NCBI GenBank assembly: GCA_910584005.1
Contig: CAJTXR010000003.1
Span: 124,001 to 188,000 of the forward strand
DNA from: an uncultured Anaeroplasmataceae bacterium
Lineage (GTDB): Bacteria > Bacillota_I > Bacilli_A > Acholeplasmatales > Anaeroplasmataceae
Direction: 5' to 3'
DNA length: 64,000 bases
This document shows, in pieces, positions 7,564-16,662 of the stretch. Within the stretch, counting starts at the first letter, position 1. Each line of letters opens with the position of its first letter. A program made the position numbers and the translations under genes. Under the pieces are notes generated by a model. The model saw nothing but the letters and a program-made list of their open reading frames with translations, made no database searches and was not told the origin of the DNA.

Positions 7564-9303
7564 ATGCTAAAATTATACAAAAAATATTTAAAAAAATATA
7601 AAAAACATATTATTTTAGGACCTTTATTTAAACTTGTAGAGGCTATATTTGAATTATTAGTCCCTTTAGTCATTGCTAGAATTATAAATGAGGGATTGAA
7701 AAATGAAATATTAACGGATTATGAAAAAAGAATTTTTATCCTTCAAAATGGAGGACTATTGTTCGCCTTTGCAGCAATAGGGTTATGTTCCACTTTAGTT
7801 TGTCAATTTTTTGCATCTAGGGCTTCTCAAGGGTTTGGGACAGAACTCAGAGATGATTTATATGAGCATATAAACACACTATCCTTTAAAGAATTAGATC
7901 AGTTTGGGGCAGCTTCCTTATTAACAAGAATGAATTCGGATATCAATAATTTACAACAAAGTGTTGCAATGTTGATTCGACTTGTTGTTCGAGCTCCATT
8001 TTTAGTAATTGGAGCGACTATTTTATCCTTTTTATTATCATGGAAAGCGGGGCTTATCTTTTTAGGTACAGGAATATTATTATTTGTGGTTATTTTTTTG
8101 ATTATGCTTTATACGATTCCTAGAAATAAAAAGGCTCAAAAAAAATTAGATGATGTTACGAATATTACAAAGGAAAATTTAGCAGGAAATCGTGTGGTTC
8201 GAGCTTTTTCTAAGCAGAAATATGAGTTTAAGCGGTTTGTCGATGAAAATGTGAGTTTAAAGAATATTTTAACAAGAATTGGTAAAATTAATGCGTTATT
8301 AAATCCAATGACCTTTATTATAACTAATTTGGCAATTGTTGCGGTGCTGTATTTGGGTGGGTATGAATTTAAATTGGGAAATTTAAATCAAGGAAATATA
8401 ACATCTTTATATAATTATCTATTGCAAATTCAGTTGGCAATTATGGTAGTTGCGAATTTAGTGGTCTTATTTACAAAAGCGAGTGCTTCCGCGACAAGAA
8501 TTCAAGAGGTGTTTCAAACAAAAAGTTCTATAATAGAAGGAAATCAAGAAGTAGGATTGAACTCTATTCCTTTAGAATTTGAGCATGTTTCTTTTCATTA
8601 TAACAGTAATAGCAAAGCGGCAATTCAAGATGTTTCCTTTTTAATTCAAGAAGGCATGACGGTAGGAATTATTGGTGGAACAGGAAGCGGAAAAACTACA
8701 TTAATTTCTTTGATGAATCGCTTTTATGATGTAAATGAAGGAAGAATTCTTCTTTATGGGCGAGATATAAAGGAATATAAAAATTCTTACATTCAAAAAC
8801 AAATGAGTACAGTAATGCAAAAAGCCGTTTTATTTAGTGGAACTATTAAAGAAAATCTTTGTTGGGGGAAAAAGGATGCTACAGACGAGGAAATTAATCA
8901 AGCACTAAAAAATTCTATGAGTTATGAATTTGTTTCCAAACTAGAACAAAAAGAAAATACACCTTTATATCAAGGGGCAAGCAATTTAAGTGGTGGTCAA
9001 AAACAAAGATTATCTATTGCTAGGGCATTGATTAAAAATAGTCCAATTTTAATTTTAGATGATTCCTCTAGTGCTTTAGATTTCAAAACAGAACAATCTT
9101 TAAGACAAGCGATTGGAAATCTTCATAAGACTACCATTTGGATATCCCAACGGGCGTCCAGCCTCATGCATGCGGATTTAATATTAGTAATTGATCAAGG
9201 AAAACTAGTTGGCAAAGGAACGCATAAAGAACTAATAAAAACTTGTGCGGTTTATCAAGAAATTTGTGATTCACAGGATTTGGGAGGTGAGCAAAATGAG
9301 TAG
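7564..9303 (+). CDS. Heterodimeric ABC exporter subunit 1 (degenerate-site half)
   Basis: This 579-residue half-transporter has an N-terminal six-helix exporter domain (about 15-310) fused to an ATPase. Walker A GGTGSGKTT is at 371-379 and a canonical signature LSGGQ at 475-479. Walker B ends in ILILDD, so Asp500 replaces the catalytic glutamate, and the switch position reads SQR (Gln529) instead of His. These are hallmarks of the asymmetric subunit of heterodimeric exporters such as TM287/288 and BmrCD, in which one ATP site does not hydrolyse. The partner gene overlaps it by 8 nt. Its likely role is drug or lipid-like export, with the substrate unknown. It is probably regulated by the divergent LysR. 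Confidence 0.95.
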   Translation: MLKLYKKYLKKYKKHIILGPLFKLVEAIFELLVPLVIARIINEGLKNEILTDYEKRIFILQNGGLLFAFAAIGLCSTLVCQFFASRASQGFGTELRDDLYEHINTLSFKELDQFGAASLLTRMNSDINNLQQSVAMLIRLVVRAPFLVIGATILSFLLSWKAGLIFLGTGILLFVVIFLIMLYTIPRNKKAQKKLDDVTNITKENLAGNRVVRAFSKQKYEFKRFVDENVSLKNILTRIGKINALLNPMTFIITNLAIVAVLYLGGYEFKLGNLNQGNITSLYNYLLQIQLAIMVVANLVVLFTKASASATRIQEVFQTKSSIIEGNQEVGLNSIPLEFEHVSFHYNSNSKAAIQDVSFLIQEGMTVGIIGGTGSGKTTLISLMNRFYDVNEGRILLYGRDIKEYKNSYIQKQMSTVMQKAVLFSGTIKENLCWGKKDATDEEINQALKNSMSYEFVSKLEQKENTPLYQGASNLSGGQKQRLSIARALIKNSPILILDDSSSALDFKTEQSLRQAIGNLHKTTIWISQRASSLMHADLILVIDQGKLVGKGTHKELIKTCAVYQEICDSQDLGGEQNE

Positions 9304-11038
9304 TAGCAATTTTTCTATGCTAAAGCGTATATTAAATTATGCAAAGCGATATAAAATATTATTGACTATTTCATTTCTAGCGGCCATTTTATATGTGTCT
9401 GCCACCTTATATGCTCCAAAACTTGTAGGAGATGCAATTGATCAGTTTATGGATGCAGTAAATTTTAAAATAGAAGATATTCTTTGGATTGTTCTTGAAC
9501 TTTTAGGGGTTGTTGTATTAGGATCTATCTTTGGATGGATTATGAATGCTTTACTCAATCGAATTACTTATTCGATTGTAAAAGATTTACGGATTGATGC
9601 TTTTCACAAAATCTTAAAGGTTCCAGTATCCTATTTGGATTCTCATTTGTCTGGGGATATTCTTACAAGAATTATTTCAGATACAGATCAGGTATCTGAA
9701 GGATTGCTTCAAGGGTTCAGTCAAGCCCTTACGGGAATAATTACAATAATTGTTACCATAGCTATGATGCTTTGGATTAAATGGGAAATTGGCTTAGTTG
9801 TCATTATTTTAACCCCATTATCCTTATTTGTGGCTGCATTTATTTCTCGAAAAAGTTTTAAAACATTTAAAGCTCAAGCTCAGATTAAAGGAGATATGGG
9901 AGGGTTTTTAAATGAGATGATTACAAATCAAAAGGTGGTTATCGCTTATCAAAGACAATCCGAAAATATTTTAAAATTTCAACATATGGATCAAGAGCTT
10001 TATGCTGTAGGGGTCAAAGCTCAGTTTAATTCTTCATTAACAAATCCAACGACTCGATTTGTTAACGCAATTGTATATGCATCTGTGGCTACCATTGGGT
10101 CTATTCTCATTATCAGTTCAAAAGGAATGGCGTTTGGGGTTGGGGGACTTACTGCATTTTTAACTTATGCGAGTCAGTATACCAAACCATTCAATGAAAT
10201 TAGTGGGGTTGCAACTGAACTATCTAATTCTTTTGCAAGTTTGCGAAGAGTGTTTAAGTTGATTGATGAAGAAGAGTTGGATTTAGAAGAATCGAAAGAG
10301 GAATTAAAAATTCCATCTGGAGCAGTTGAATTTAAAAATGTATCTTTTCAATATAATCCAGAAAAACCATTAATTGAAAACTTAAACATAACTATAGAAC
10401 CAGGAATGAAAGTGGCAATTGTAGGACCTACGGGTTGTGGGAAAACGACATTAATTAATTTAATCATGCGGTACTATGAACTTACAGGAGGAACAATCTG
10501 TATTGATGGGAAAGATATATCTGCATATAGTCGCGACTCATTGAGAGAAAAAATTGGACTTGTATTACAGGAAACGTGGTTGTTTAAGGGAACTGTTTTT
10601 GATAATATTGCTTATGCAAAGGAAAATGCAACTTTAGAAGAAGTAGTAGAGGCTGCCAAAAAAGCATATGCGGATGACTTTATAGAAAAGCTACCGAATG
10701 GATATCAAACGATAATTTCGGATGATGAGGGAGTTTCTGTTGGTCAAAAACAATTGCTATGTATTGCAAGATTAATGATTCGATTGCCTCAAATTTTAAT
10801 TTTAGATGAAGCAACCTCAAATATAGATACAAGAACTGAGGTAATGATTCAAAAGGCTTTTAATAAGATGATGGAAGGAAGAACATCGTTTATTATTGCT
10901 CATCGTCTTTCCACCATAAGAAATGCGGATAAAATTTTGGTTATGAATGCAGGAACAATAATTGAACAAGGAACACACGAAGAATTATTAAATCAAAATG
11001 GTTTCTATAAAAAATTATATGATTCTCAATTTCAATGA
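9296..11038 (+). CDS. Heterodimeric ABC exporter subunit 2 (catalytic half)
   Basis: This 580-residue exporter half has six N-terminal membrane helices and a C-terminal ATPase. Walker A GPTGCGKTT and Walker B ILILDEATSNID with the catalytic Glu are intact, and the switch is AHRLS. The signature is VSVGQ instead of LSGGQ. This complements subunit 1: its intact Walker motifs pair with the good signature of subunit 1 to form the hydrolytic site, and its poor signature completes the degenerate site. The ATG at 9296 has GGAGGTGA just upstream and overlaps the previous gene, so translation is coupled. An in-frame earlier start at 9245 has no site and was rejected. Confidence 0.95.
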   Translation: MSSSNFSMLKRILNYAKRYKILLTISFLAAILYVSATLYAPKLVGDAIDQFMDAVNFKIEDILWIVLELLGVVVLGSIFGWIMNALLNRITYSIVKDLRIDAFHKILKVPVSYLDSHLSGDILTRIISDTDQVSEGLLQGFSQALTGIITIIVTIAMMLWIKWEIGLVVIILTPLSLFVAAFISRKSFKTFKAQAQIKGDMGGFLNEMITNQKVVIAYQRQSENILKFQHMDQELYAVGVKAQFNSSLTNPTTRFVNAIVYASVATIGSILIISSKGMAFGVGGLTAFLTYASQYTKPFNEISGVATELSNSFASLRRVFKLIDEEELDLEESKEELKIPSGAVEFKNVSFQYNPEKPLIENLNITIEPGMKVAIVGPTGCGKTTLINLIMRYYELTGGTICIDGKDISAYSRDSLREKIGLVLQETWLFKGTVFDNIAYAKENATLEEVVEAAKKAYADDFIEKLPNGYQTIISDDEGVSVGQKQLLCIARLMIRLPQILILDEATSNIDTRTEVMIQKAFNKMMEGRTSFIIAHRLSTIRNADKILVMNAGTIIEQGTHEELLNQNGFYKKLYDSQFQ

Positions 11039-11062
11039 AAAGGACACATAGTCCTTTTTTTC
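11038..11062 (+). terminator. Intrinsic terminator of the ABC exporter operon
   Basis: The stem AAAAGGAC (11038-11045) pairs with GTCCTTTT (11051-11058) around ACATA and runs into a T tract. It begins at the last base of the exporter stop codon. Confidence 0.8.
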
Positions 11063-11107
11063 TTGCATAAAACACTTTTTCTTTTACAAACTAATAATGG
11101 TGAAAAC

Positions 11108-12382
11108 ATGAAAGAAACATTATGGCAAAAAGTTCAATTTGATAAATACAAAAAATTGGAAGAAGATTTAGAAACAGATGTATTAGTGATTGGTGGTGGA
11201 ATTTGCGGGATATTATGTGCATACCAGTTATCTAAAAAATATAATGTCGTGTTAGTAGAGAAGAATCAAATTGCCTCTGGTAGAACAGCAAGAACAACGG
11301 CCGTTATAACTGCATTACAAGACATCTATTATAAGGATTTAATTAAAAGAAAAGGAAAAATAAAAGCTAAATTATATTTAGAAGCGAACTTAGAAGCAAT
11401 AGAAGAATATCAAACATTGGCTGTACAATATGATTTTGATTTTGAAAGAGTTTCATCCTATAAATATTTTAAAAATAATGAAATCCTTATGAAACAAGAA
11501 TATCAAGCTATTACAGATCTTGGATATCCTGTTAAAATTAGTGATCAATATGCTTTAGAATTTGAACAACAAGCTCAGATGAATCCTCTTCTTTTGATTT
11601 CATGCTTACTTCCTCATTTTAAAGTTTATGAACATACGGAAGTGTTTGATATTAATAATCAAGTTGCTTACACTAAGGAGCATTATATTAAAGCGAAGCA
11701 TATTATCGTTACTACAGGATACCCATTCTTAAAAATCAAAGGGTTATACCCCCTTAAATTAACACAAAAAAAATCTTATGTTGCTGTTGTAGATCAAATT
11801 GAAGCAAAAGAAAATTTTAATTCAATTGGATGTTTTGCTGGAGATTTATATTTCAGAACATACAAAGACAAGTTGATTCTTGGAGGAAATGATCAAAAAA
11901 CAGGATCATATGTTATGGGGTTTAAACCTTTACTTCAATATATTGAAAAATATTATCCTACTCACCCCATTTCATATCAATGGGTAAACCAAGATTGTGT
12001 GAGTGCAGATGGTCTTCCCTATATAGGCTCTTATTTTAAACACCAAAATGTGTATGTCGCAACTGGATTTAATTTATGGGGGATGACGGGTTCTATGATT
12101 GCTTCTAAGCTATTATTTGATTTAGTAGAACGAAATAAAAATAAATATGAAAAATTATTTACTCCTCAAAGAAGAAGTCCAATTTTACCAATAACAAAAA
12201 ATATTTTAACAGCTGGATTTAATTTACTACTGCCGAAGAAAAGATGTACTCATTTGGGATGTGCGTTATTTTTTAATGAAGAAGAACAGGTATATGAATG
12301 TCCGTGTCATGGAACGAAATATACTAAAAATGGAGAAGTTATATTTAATCCTGCTTCCCAAAATAAAGACATATCAGAATAA
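11108..12382 (+). CDS. FAD-dependent oxidoreductase with C-terminal Rieske domain (YhfW-like)
   Basis: This protein of about 424 residues has a dinucleotide-binding fold near the N-terminus (DVLVIGGGICGILCAYQLS, then a glutamate-ended strand VVLVEKN), typical of the DAO/glycine-oxidase family. A C-terminal Rieske 2Fe-2S domain follows, with CTHLGC and CPCHG supplying the two Cys-x-His pairs. The combination is that of B. subtilis YhfW, whose substrate is not established. It probably moves electrons between FAD and the cluster. The start at 11108 gives a proper N-terminus; the longer frame from a TTG at 11063 begins in the T run of the upstream terminator. The ribosome binding site is weak (GGTGAA). 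It is shorter than Bacillus YhfW. Confidence 0.88.
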   Translation: MKETLWQKVQFDKYKKLEEDLETDVLVIGGGICGILCAYQLSKKYNVVLVEKNQIASGRTARTTAVITALQDIYYKDLIKRKGKIKAKLYLEANLEAIEEYQTLAVQYDFDFERVSSYKYFKNNEILMKQEYQAITDLGYPVKISDQYALEFEQQAQMNPLLLISCLLPHFKVYEHTEVFDINNQVAYTKEHYIKAKHIIVTTGYPFLKIKGLYPLKLTQKKSYVAVVDQIEAKENFNSIGCFAGDLYFRTYKDKLILGGNDQKTGSYVMGFKPLLQYIEKYYPTHPISYQWVNQDCVSADGLPYIGSYFKHQNVYVATGFNLWGMTGSMIASKLLFDLVERNKNKYEKLFTPQRRSPILPITKNILTAGFNLLLPKKRCTHLGCALFFNEEEQVYECPCHGTKYTKNGEVIFNPASQNKDISE

Positions 12383-12422
12383 TGTATAAAAAAACGATTG
12401 ATTTTTTCTTTGTCAATAGTCT

Positions 12423-12450
12423 AAAGCGAGATTAATTTCTCGTTTTTTAT
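12423..12450 (+). terminator. Intrinsic terminator after the Rieske oxidoreductase
   Basis: The stem AAGCGAGA with TCTCGTTT (one G-T pair) around TTAATT is followed by six T residues, 40 nt after the stop codon. Confidence 0.65.
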
Positions 12451-12470
12451 ATTCATATATTTATTTTACT

Positions 12471-12515
12471 AAAAAAGGAGGATACTAACATGTATGCTAG
12501 TATCCTCCTTTTTTT
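12471..12515. terminator. Strong bidirectional terminator
   Basis: A 17-bp perfect inverted repeat pairs AAAAAAGGAGGATACTA (12471-12487) with its complement (12498-12514) around a 10-nt loop. It sits between the plus-strand oxidoreductase and the end of the minus-strand rqcP operon, and should end both transcripts. The rqcP stop codon touches its edge. Confidence 0.88.
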
Positions 12516-12768
12516 ATTTAATTTCTTCCCGTACCAATTCATATAAATTGGTTGCTTCTGATTTTTTAGTTGTAGCTTCCAAACTAATTACTCGGACGGT
12601 TACATCTTTATTCCCAAACTCAATTGTGATTTCATCTCCAATTTTAAGTTCCTTAGAAGGTTTAGCAAGAATTCCATTAACAAGAATTCTTTTATTTTCC
12701 GCTACCTCTTTGGCTAAAGTTCTTCGTTTAATCAGTCTAGATACTTTTAAATATTTATCTAATCGCAT
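12514..12768 (-). CDS. rqcP: S4-domain RNA-binding protein RqcP (YabO/Hsp15-like)
   Basis: This 84-residue protein is almost entirely an S4 RNA-binding fold: MRLDKYLKVSRLIKRRTLAKE, then RILVNGILAKPSKELKIGDEI. In B. subtilis, RqcP (YabO) binds obstructed 50S subunits with RqcH and supports C-terminal alanine tailing of stalled nascent chains. The S4 domain, small size and link to ftsH and hpt support RqcP over other S4 proteins. The start lies inside the end of ftsH (10-nt overlap), so the genes are coupled. It is the last gene of the spoIIE-tilS-hpt-ftsH-rqcP run and ends at a strong hairpin. Confidence 0.9.
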   Translation of the reverse strand: MRLDKYLKVSRLIKRRTLAKEVAENKRILVNGILAKPSKELKIGDEITIEFGNKDVTVRVISLEATTKKSEATNLYELVREEIK

Positions 12769-14774
12769 GATTCATCCGTAGAAGAAGGTGTTTCTTGTGG
12801 TTTTTCTTCAACATGCTCAGCAAGAGCTTTACGTTCGGCTTCTTCCTTAGCTTTTTGTTCGGCCTTAAATTTCTCAAAGGCTTCCCGTTCAGCCACCATT
12901 TCATCATATCGTTTTAATTTTCCTGTTGCTTCAATTTCTTCAATATCAGATTTGGTTAATGTTTCTACCTTAATTAAGTAGTCTGCAATATTATAAAGTA
13001 ATTCTTTATTTGCTGAAATAACCTCTTTTGCCTTTTCATAGCATTCTTCAACGATTTTGCGAACCTCTTTATCAATTTCTAAAGCAACTTGATCAGAGAA
13101 GTTCTTTTCCTTTAAATAATCTCGTCCTAAAAATACATTTCCTGAAGGCTGTTCATATTGAACAGGACCTAAAGAAGACATACCATATTCTGTAACCATA
13201 GCTCTTGCGATACGAGTCGCTTGCTGGAAATCGTTATGAGCACCAGTAGAAACATCAGAGAATATTAATTCTTCAGCAACACGGCCACCTAAGAATCCTA
13301 CAATACTTTCCGTAAGTTCCGTTTTTGTGCTGAAATAAGTTTCTTCCTTTGGCATCATTAAATTATAACCACCTGCTTGGCCACGGGGAATAATTGTTAC
13401 CTTTTGAACGACAGAAGCATTCTTAAGTTTTAAACCAATAACCGCATGTCCTGCTTCATGGAAAGCAACCAACTTCTTTTCGTGTTCCGTATATTTTTTA
13501 GATTTTTTAGCAGGACCCATCATCACACGATCAATTGCCTCATCTATATCTGGAGTAGTAATTACTTTTCGATTATTTCTAGCAGCAAGTAAAGCAGCCT
13601 CATTCAAGAGGTTTTCAATATCTGCACCACTAAATCCTGGAATTCTTTGAGCAATATCATTTAAATTAATATTAGAATCTAAATGCTTATTTCTAGCATG
13701 AACTTTAAGAATTGCTGTACGACCATTGACATCAGGGTTGCTGATTGTAATTTGACGATCAAAACGACCAGGACGAAGAAGAGCGGGGTCTAAAACGTCT
13801 GGACGGTTTGTCGCTGCCATAACAATTATACCTATATTTCCTGTAAATCCATCCATTTCTACTAATAACTGATTTAGGGTTTGTTCACGTTCATCGTGAC
13901 CGCCTCCCATACCAGCTCCACGTTGACGTCCTACCGCATCAATTTCATCAATAAAAATAATACATGGGGCGTTTTCTTTTGCGGTTTTAAACATATCTCG
14001 AACACGAGAAGCACCTACACCAACAAACATTTCTACGAAATCGGATCCTGAAATAGAGAAAAATGGAACATTTGCTTCTCCCGCAACTGCTTTAGCAAGC
14101 AAAGTTTTTCCGGTTCCTGGAGGGCCGAATAAAAGAACACCTTTTGGCACTCTCGCTCCAATTTCAGAATATTTTCTAGGATTTTTTAAAAAATCAATAA
14201 TTTCAACTAATTCTTCCTTTTCTTCATCACATCCAGCAACATCTTCAAAGGTTACACTTTTTCCTCTAGCCAAACGGGCAGTGGATTTGGCGAAATCAAA
14301 GGCTTTATTATTGCCCTGACTTCTAAACAAGAAGATGAAGAAACCAATCATTATGACATAAGGAATTAAACTGATCAATAAAGATAAGAAAATATTAGAT
14401 TCAAGAGAATATAATTTAATATGATATTCACTTGCGATTTCATTATATTGAATTGTTGTCACATTACAAACGAATTTGCTTCCATCTGCATAGCGACCAC
14501 TTACCGTCATGATTCCTAGATTGCTATCTCCTCCAACAGGCTGAGCCTTTAAAGAAGAAGTATCCACTGGATTTACTTCAGCAGTCAATGCAGTTTGCAA
14601 TTCACTATAGCTTAATTCAGTAGGTTTGGGTTTAGTCATATTTTGAATAAACAAGAAAATTCCCACTAAAGCAGCAATTACAAAAATTGGAAAAAGCCAG
14701 TCAAAACGGCGTCTTGGTCTAGGCTGTGGTGTATTTTGGTTTTTGTTTTCGTTATTTTGATTATTATTTTGCAT
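12759..14774 (-). CDS. ftsH: ATP-dependent zinc metalloprotease FtsH
   Basis: FtsH is a membrane-anchored AAA+ protease that unfolds and degrades membrane and short-lived cytosolic proteins. The 671 residues show an Asn/Gln-rich N-terminal tail and a first membrane helix (about 27-47). A short extracytoplasmic domain, a second helix (about 125-145) and the AAA module follow (GPPGTGKT Walker A, IIFIDEIDAVG Walker B, and an SRH region with NRPDVLDPALLRPGRFD). The M41 protease domain has the zinc site HEAGH. The C-terminal tail is rich in Glu and Lys and probably flexible. It is 8 nt from hpt, in the conserved tilS-hpt-ftsH order. Length and motifs are normal. Confidence 0.98.
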   Translation of the reverse strand: MQNNNQNNENKNQNTPQPRPRRRFDWLFPIFVIAALVGIFLFIQNMTKPKPTELSYSELQTALTAEVNPVDTSSLKAQPVGGDSNLGIMTVSGRYADGSKFVCNVTTIQYNEIASEYHIKLYSLESNIFLSLLISLIPYVIMIGFFIFLFRSQGNNKAFDFAKSTARLARGKSVTFEDVAGCDEEKEELVEIIDFLKNPRKYSEIGARVPKGVLLFGPPGTGKTLLAKAVAGEANVPFFSISGSDFVEMFVGVGASRVRDMFKTAKENAPCIIFIDEIDAVGRQRGAGMGGGHDEREQTLNQLLVEMDGFTGNIGIIVMAATNRPDVLDPALLRPGRFDRQITISNPDVNGRTAILKVHARNKHLDSNINLNDIAQRIPGFSGADIENLLNEAALLAARNNRKVITTPDIDEAIDRVMMGPAKKSKKYTEHEKKLVAFHEAGHAVIGLKLKNASVVQKVTIIPRGQAGGYNLMMPKEETYFSTKTELTESIVGFLGGRVAEELIFSDVSTGAHNDFQQATRIARAMVTEYGMSSLGPVQYEQPSGNVFLGRDYLKEKNFSDQVALEIDKEVRKIVEECYEKAKEVISANKELLYNIADYLIKVETLTKSDIEEIEATGKLKRYDEMVAEREAFEKFKAEQKAKEEAERKALAEHVEEKPQETPSSTDESCD

Positions 14775-14782
14775 ATGTCCTC

Positions 14783-15319
14783 CTATTTGGAATAAATTTC
14801 TTCTTTTAGAACCCCGATATAAGGAAGGTTACGATATTTTTCGTTGTAATCTAATCCATATCCTACAACAAATTCATTTGGCACTAGATCTCCTACATAG
14901 TCAGCCTCTAAGTCAACTTTACGGCCTTCAGGCTTATTGAGAAGAACACAAAGTTTTATACTTTTCGCTCCTCTTTTAGATAAGATGCCTTTTACCTCAT
15001 TTAAGGTTCTACCCGTATCTAAAATATCATCGACAAGAATAATATCTTTTCCCTCTACACTTTCATCTAAATCATGACATATTTTCACTTGTCCAGTAGA
15101 TGTACAGCCATCATAACTAGAAACATCCATATAATCTAAAGTGCAACGCAGATTGACACATTTTAATAAATCCATCATAAAAGGATTACACCCCTTTAAT
15201 AAACCAACAAAGAGTGGTTCTTTCCCCTCGTAATCCTTTGTGATTTGCATACCCAAACGTTTCACAATCTCCATAATCTTTTCTTCAGTTACACAAATGC
15301 GTTTTATATCATTTTTCAT
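14783..15319 (-). CDS. hpt: Hypoxanthine phosphoribosyltransferase
   Basis: This purine salvage enzyme converts hypoxanthine (and usually guanine) plus PRPP to IMP or GMP. The 178-residue chain contains the PRPP-binding loop IILVDDILDTGRTL, and the sequence around LDYMDVSSYDG supplies the flexible loop. The start at 15319 (MKNDIKRICVTEEKI) has GAGG about 9 nt upstream; a longer frame beginning at 15334 with GTG lacks a site. It overlaps the end of tilS by 11 nt and precedes ftsH. This is the same triad as in Bacillus, where TilS and HprT also interact with FtsH regulation. Confidence 0.96.
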   Translation of the reverse strand: MKNDIKRICVTEEKIMEIVKRLGMQITKDYEGKEPLFVGLLKGCNPFMMDLLKCVNLRCTLDYMDVSSYDGCTSTGQVKICHDLDESVEGKDIILVDDILDTGRTLNEVKGILSKRGAKSIKLCVLLNKPEGRKVDLEADYVGDLVPNEFVVGYGLDYNEKYRNLPYIGVLKEEIYSK

Positions 15320-16619
15320 GATTATATTCCTCACAAACTAAATAAATATCACCCATAGATTTTTGTAAAATAACTTCTTTACTTTTGGCAAGATTATATA
15401 CCCATAATACCGTACCATCTGGTTTTGTAATAATCGGAGTTTGATCTCGTTTTAAAGAACTCATTTTAGCATCAATCATCAAACGTGCTATTTTTTTGTT
15501 TCCATAGCTCATTTGAATAAAGTCGCCTGGTTGTCGGTTTCTGATTTTTAAAGGCAACTTTAAACTATTATAGCATAATTTAATATACTTTGCATTATTT
15601 TGTGGTAAATTTTTTGAAAAATAGAAGGTATATTTTTCTTCTATTGTACAAGTTTGATTTAAATTCAATTCATATTCAAAACAAGTTGTTTTTTTTTCTT
15701 GAAGGATTTTTGCTTGTCCATATTCAATTTGAAAAATAAAATTGTTTTTCAAATAAATTTTACTGTTCTTTTGTTTTTGAATCAATGTAAAACAATTTTG
15801 AATCATGGAATATGATTTTTCAATATGATATCGTTCAAATAATAAACAAAGAATATCTTTTTGAACAGCAATATCTTGGAGTAAAAAAGTAGATATTCTA
15901 ATACTATTGTTTAATTCATTTAAATATTTTATACTTTGTTTTCGGATAAAAGTAAAAGCTTCCTTTGTTATTAAAGAAAATTGATGAATTTGAACTAAAA
16001 AATTGGGATTTTCCTCTTTTAATAAAGGAATGAATTGATGACGAATTCGGTTTCGCAAATAGTCATTTGACAGGTTTGAACTATCTTCAAAGAAACTATA
16101 TTTTTTTTCTTGAGCATACTGATAAAGATCCTCTTTAGTAACACAAAGTAAAGGTCGTACGAGGTGATATCCCTCTACTGCTTGTTGAATAGAAATTCCA
16201 GCATATCCATATAAATTAGAGCCAGAAATTAATCGCATTAAAATCGTTTCTGCTTGATCATCTAAATGGTGTGCAGTCGCAATATAAGGAGTTTGGTATT
16301 TAGAGGCCAGTTCTTTAAAAAACTGGTATCTAGCATGGTGAGCCGCACTTTGAAAGTTTTCTTTTTTAGAATCATAATAGGACAGCAATTCAAAGGGAAT
16401 ATTTAATTTTAAAGCGAGTTGTTCCATTTGAACTTGTTCTGTTTCTGATTCTGTTCTTTTGTGGTGATTGACATGGGCAAGGATTACCGAATATCCTAAA
16501 TCATGCAAAATATGAAGTAAACAAACAGAATCTACTCCACCAGATACAGCACATATGATGGGTTGTTCCTTTGAAAACAATTGATGTTCTTGAATAAAGT
16601 CATTTATTTTCTTTAGCAT
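15309..16619 (-). CDS. tilS: tRNA(Ile)-lysidine synthase
   Basis: TilS modifies the wobble cytidine of the AUA-reading tRNA-Ile to lysidine using ATP and lysine. The 436-residue protein has the PP-loop ATP pyrophosphatase motif AVSGGVDSVCLLH at residues 24-36. HLDDQAETILMRLISG and a conserved NLSNDYLRNRIRHQ segment follow. The C-terminal substrate-binding region is more divergent but carries the usual RNRQPGDFIQ-type motif. It lies 43 nt after spoIIE and overlaps hpt. Length is typical for Firmicute TilS. Confidence 0.95.
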   Translation of the reverse strand: MLKKINDFIQEHQLFSKEQPIICAVSGGVDSVCLLHILHDLGYSVILAHVNHHKRTESETEQVQMEQLALKLNIPFELLSYYDSKKENFQSAAHHARYQFFKELASKYQTPYIATAHHLDDQAETILMRLISGSNLYGYAGISIQQAVEGYHLVRPLLCVTKEDLYQYAQEKKYSFFEDSSNLSNDYLRNRIRHQFIPLLKEENPNFLVQIHQFSLITKEAFTFIRKQSIKYLNELNNSIRISTFLLQDIAVQKDILCLLFERYHIEKSYSMIQNCFTLIQKQKNSKIYLKNNFIFQIEYGQAKILQEKKTTCFEYELNLNQTCTIEEKYTFYFSKNLPQNNAKYIKLCYNSLKLPLKIRNRQPGDFIQMSYGNKKIARLMIDAKMSSLKRDQTPIITKPDGTVLWVYNLAKSKEVILQKSMGDIYLVCEEYNHEK

Positions 16620-16662
16620 AAAATCACCACCATTTCAAATTATAACAAAAATAAGAATGTTT

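Noticed and set aside
11063..11107. N-terminal extension of the FAD/Rieske gene from a TTG
   Set aside because: It starts in the T run of the upstream terminator, has no ribosome site and adds no conserved residues.
12494..12781. Plus-strand open frame of 95 residues
   Set aside because: It is the antisense shadow of rqcP, whose S4 domain is clear, and it begins inside a terminator.
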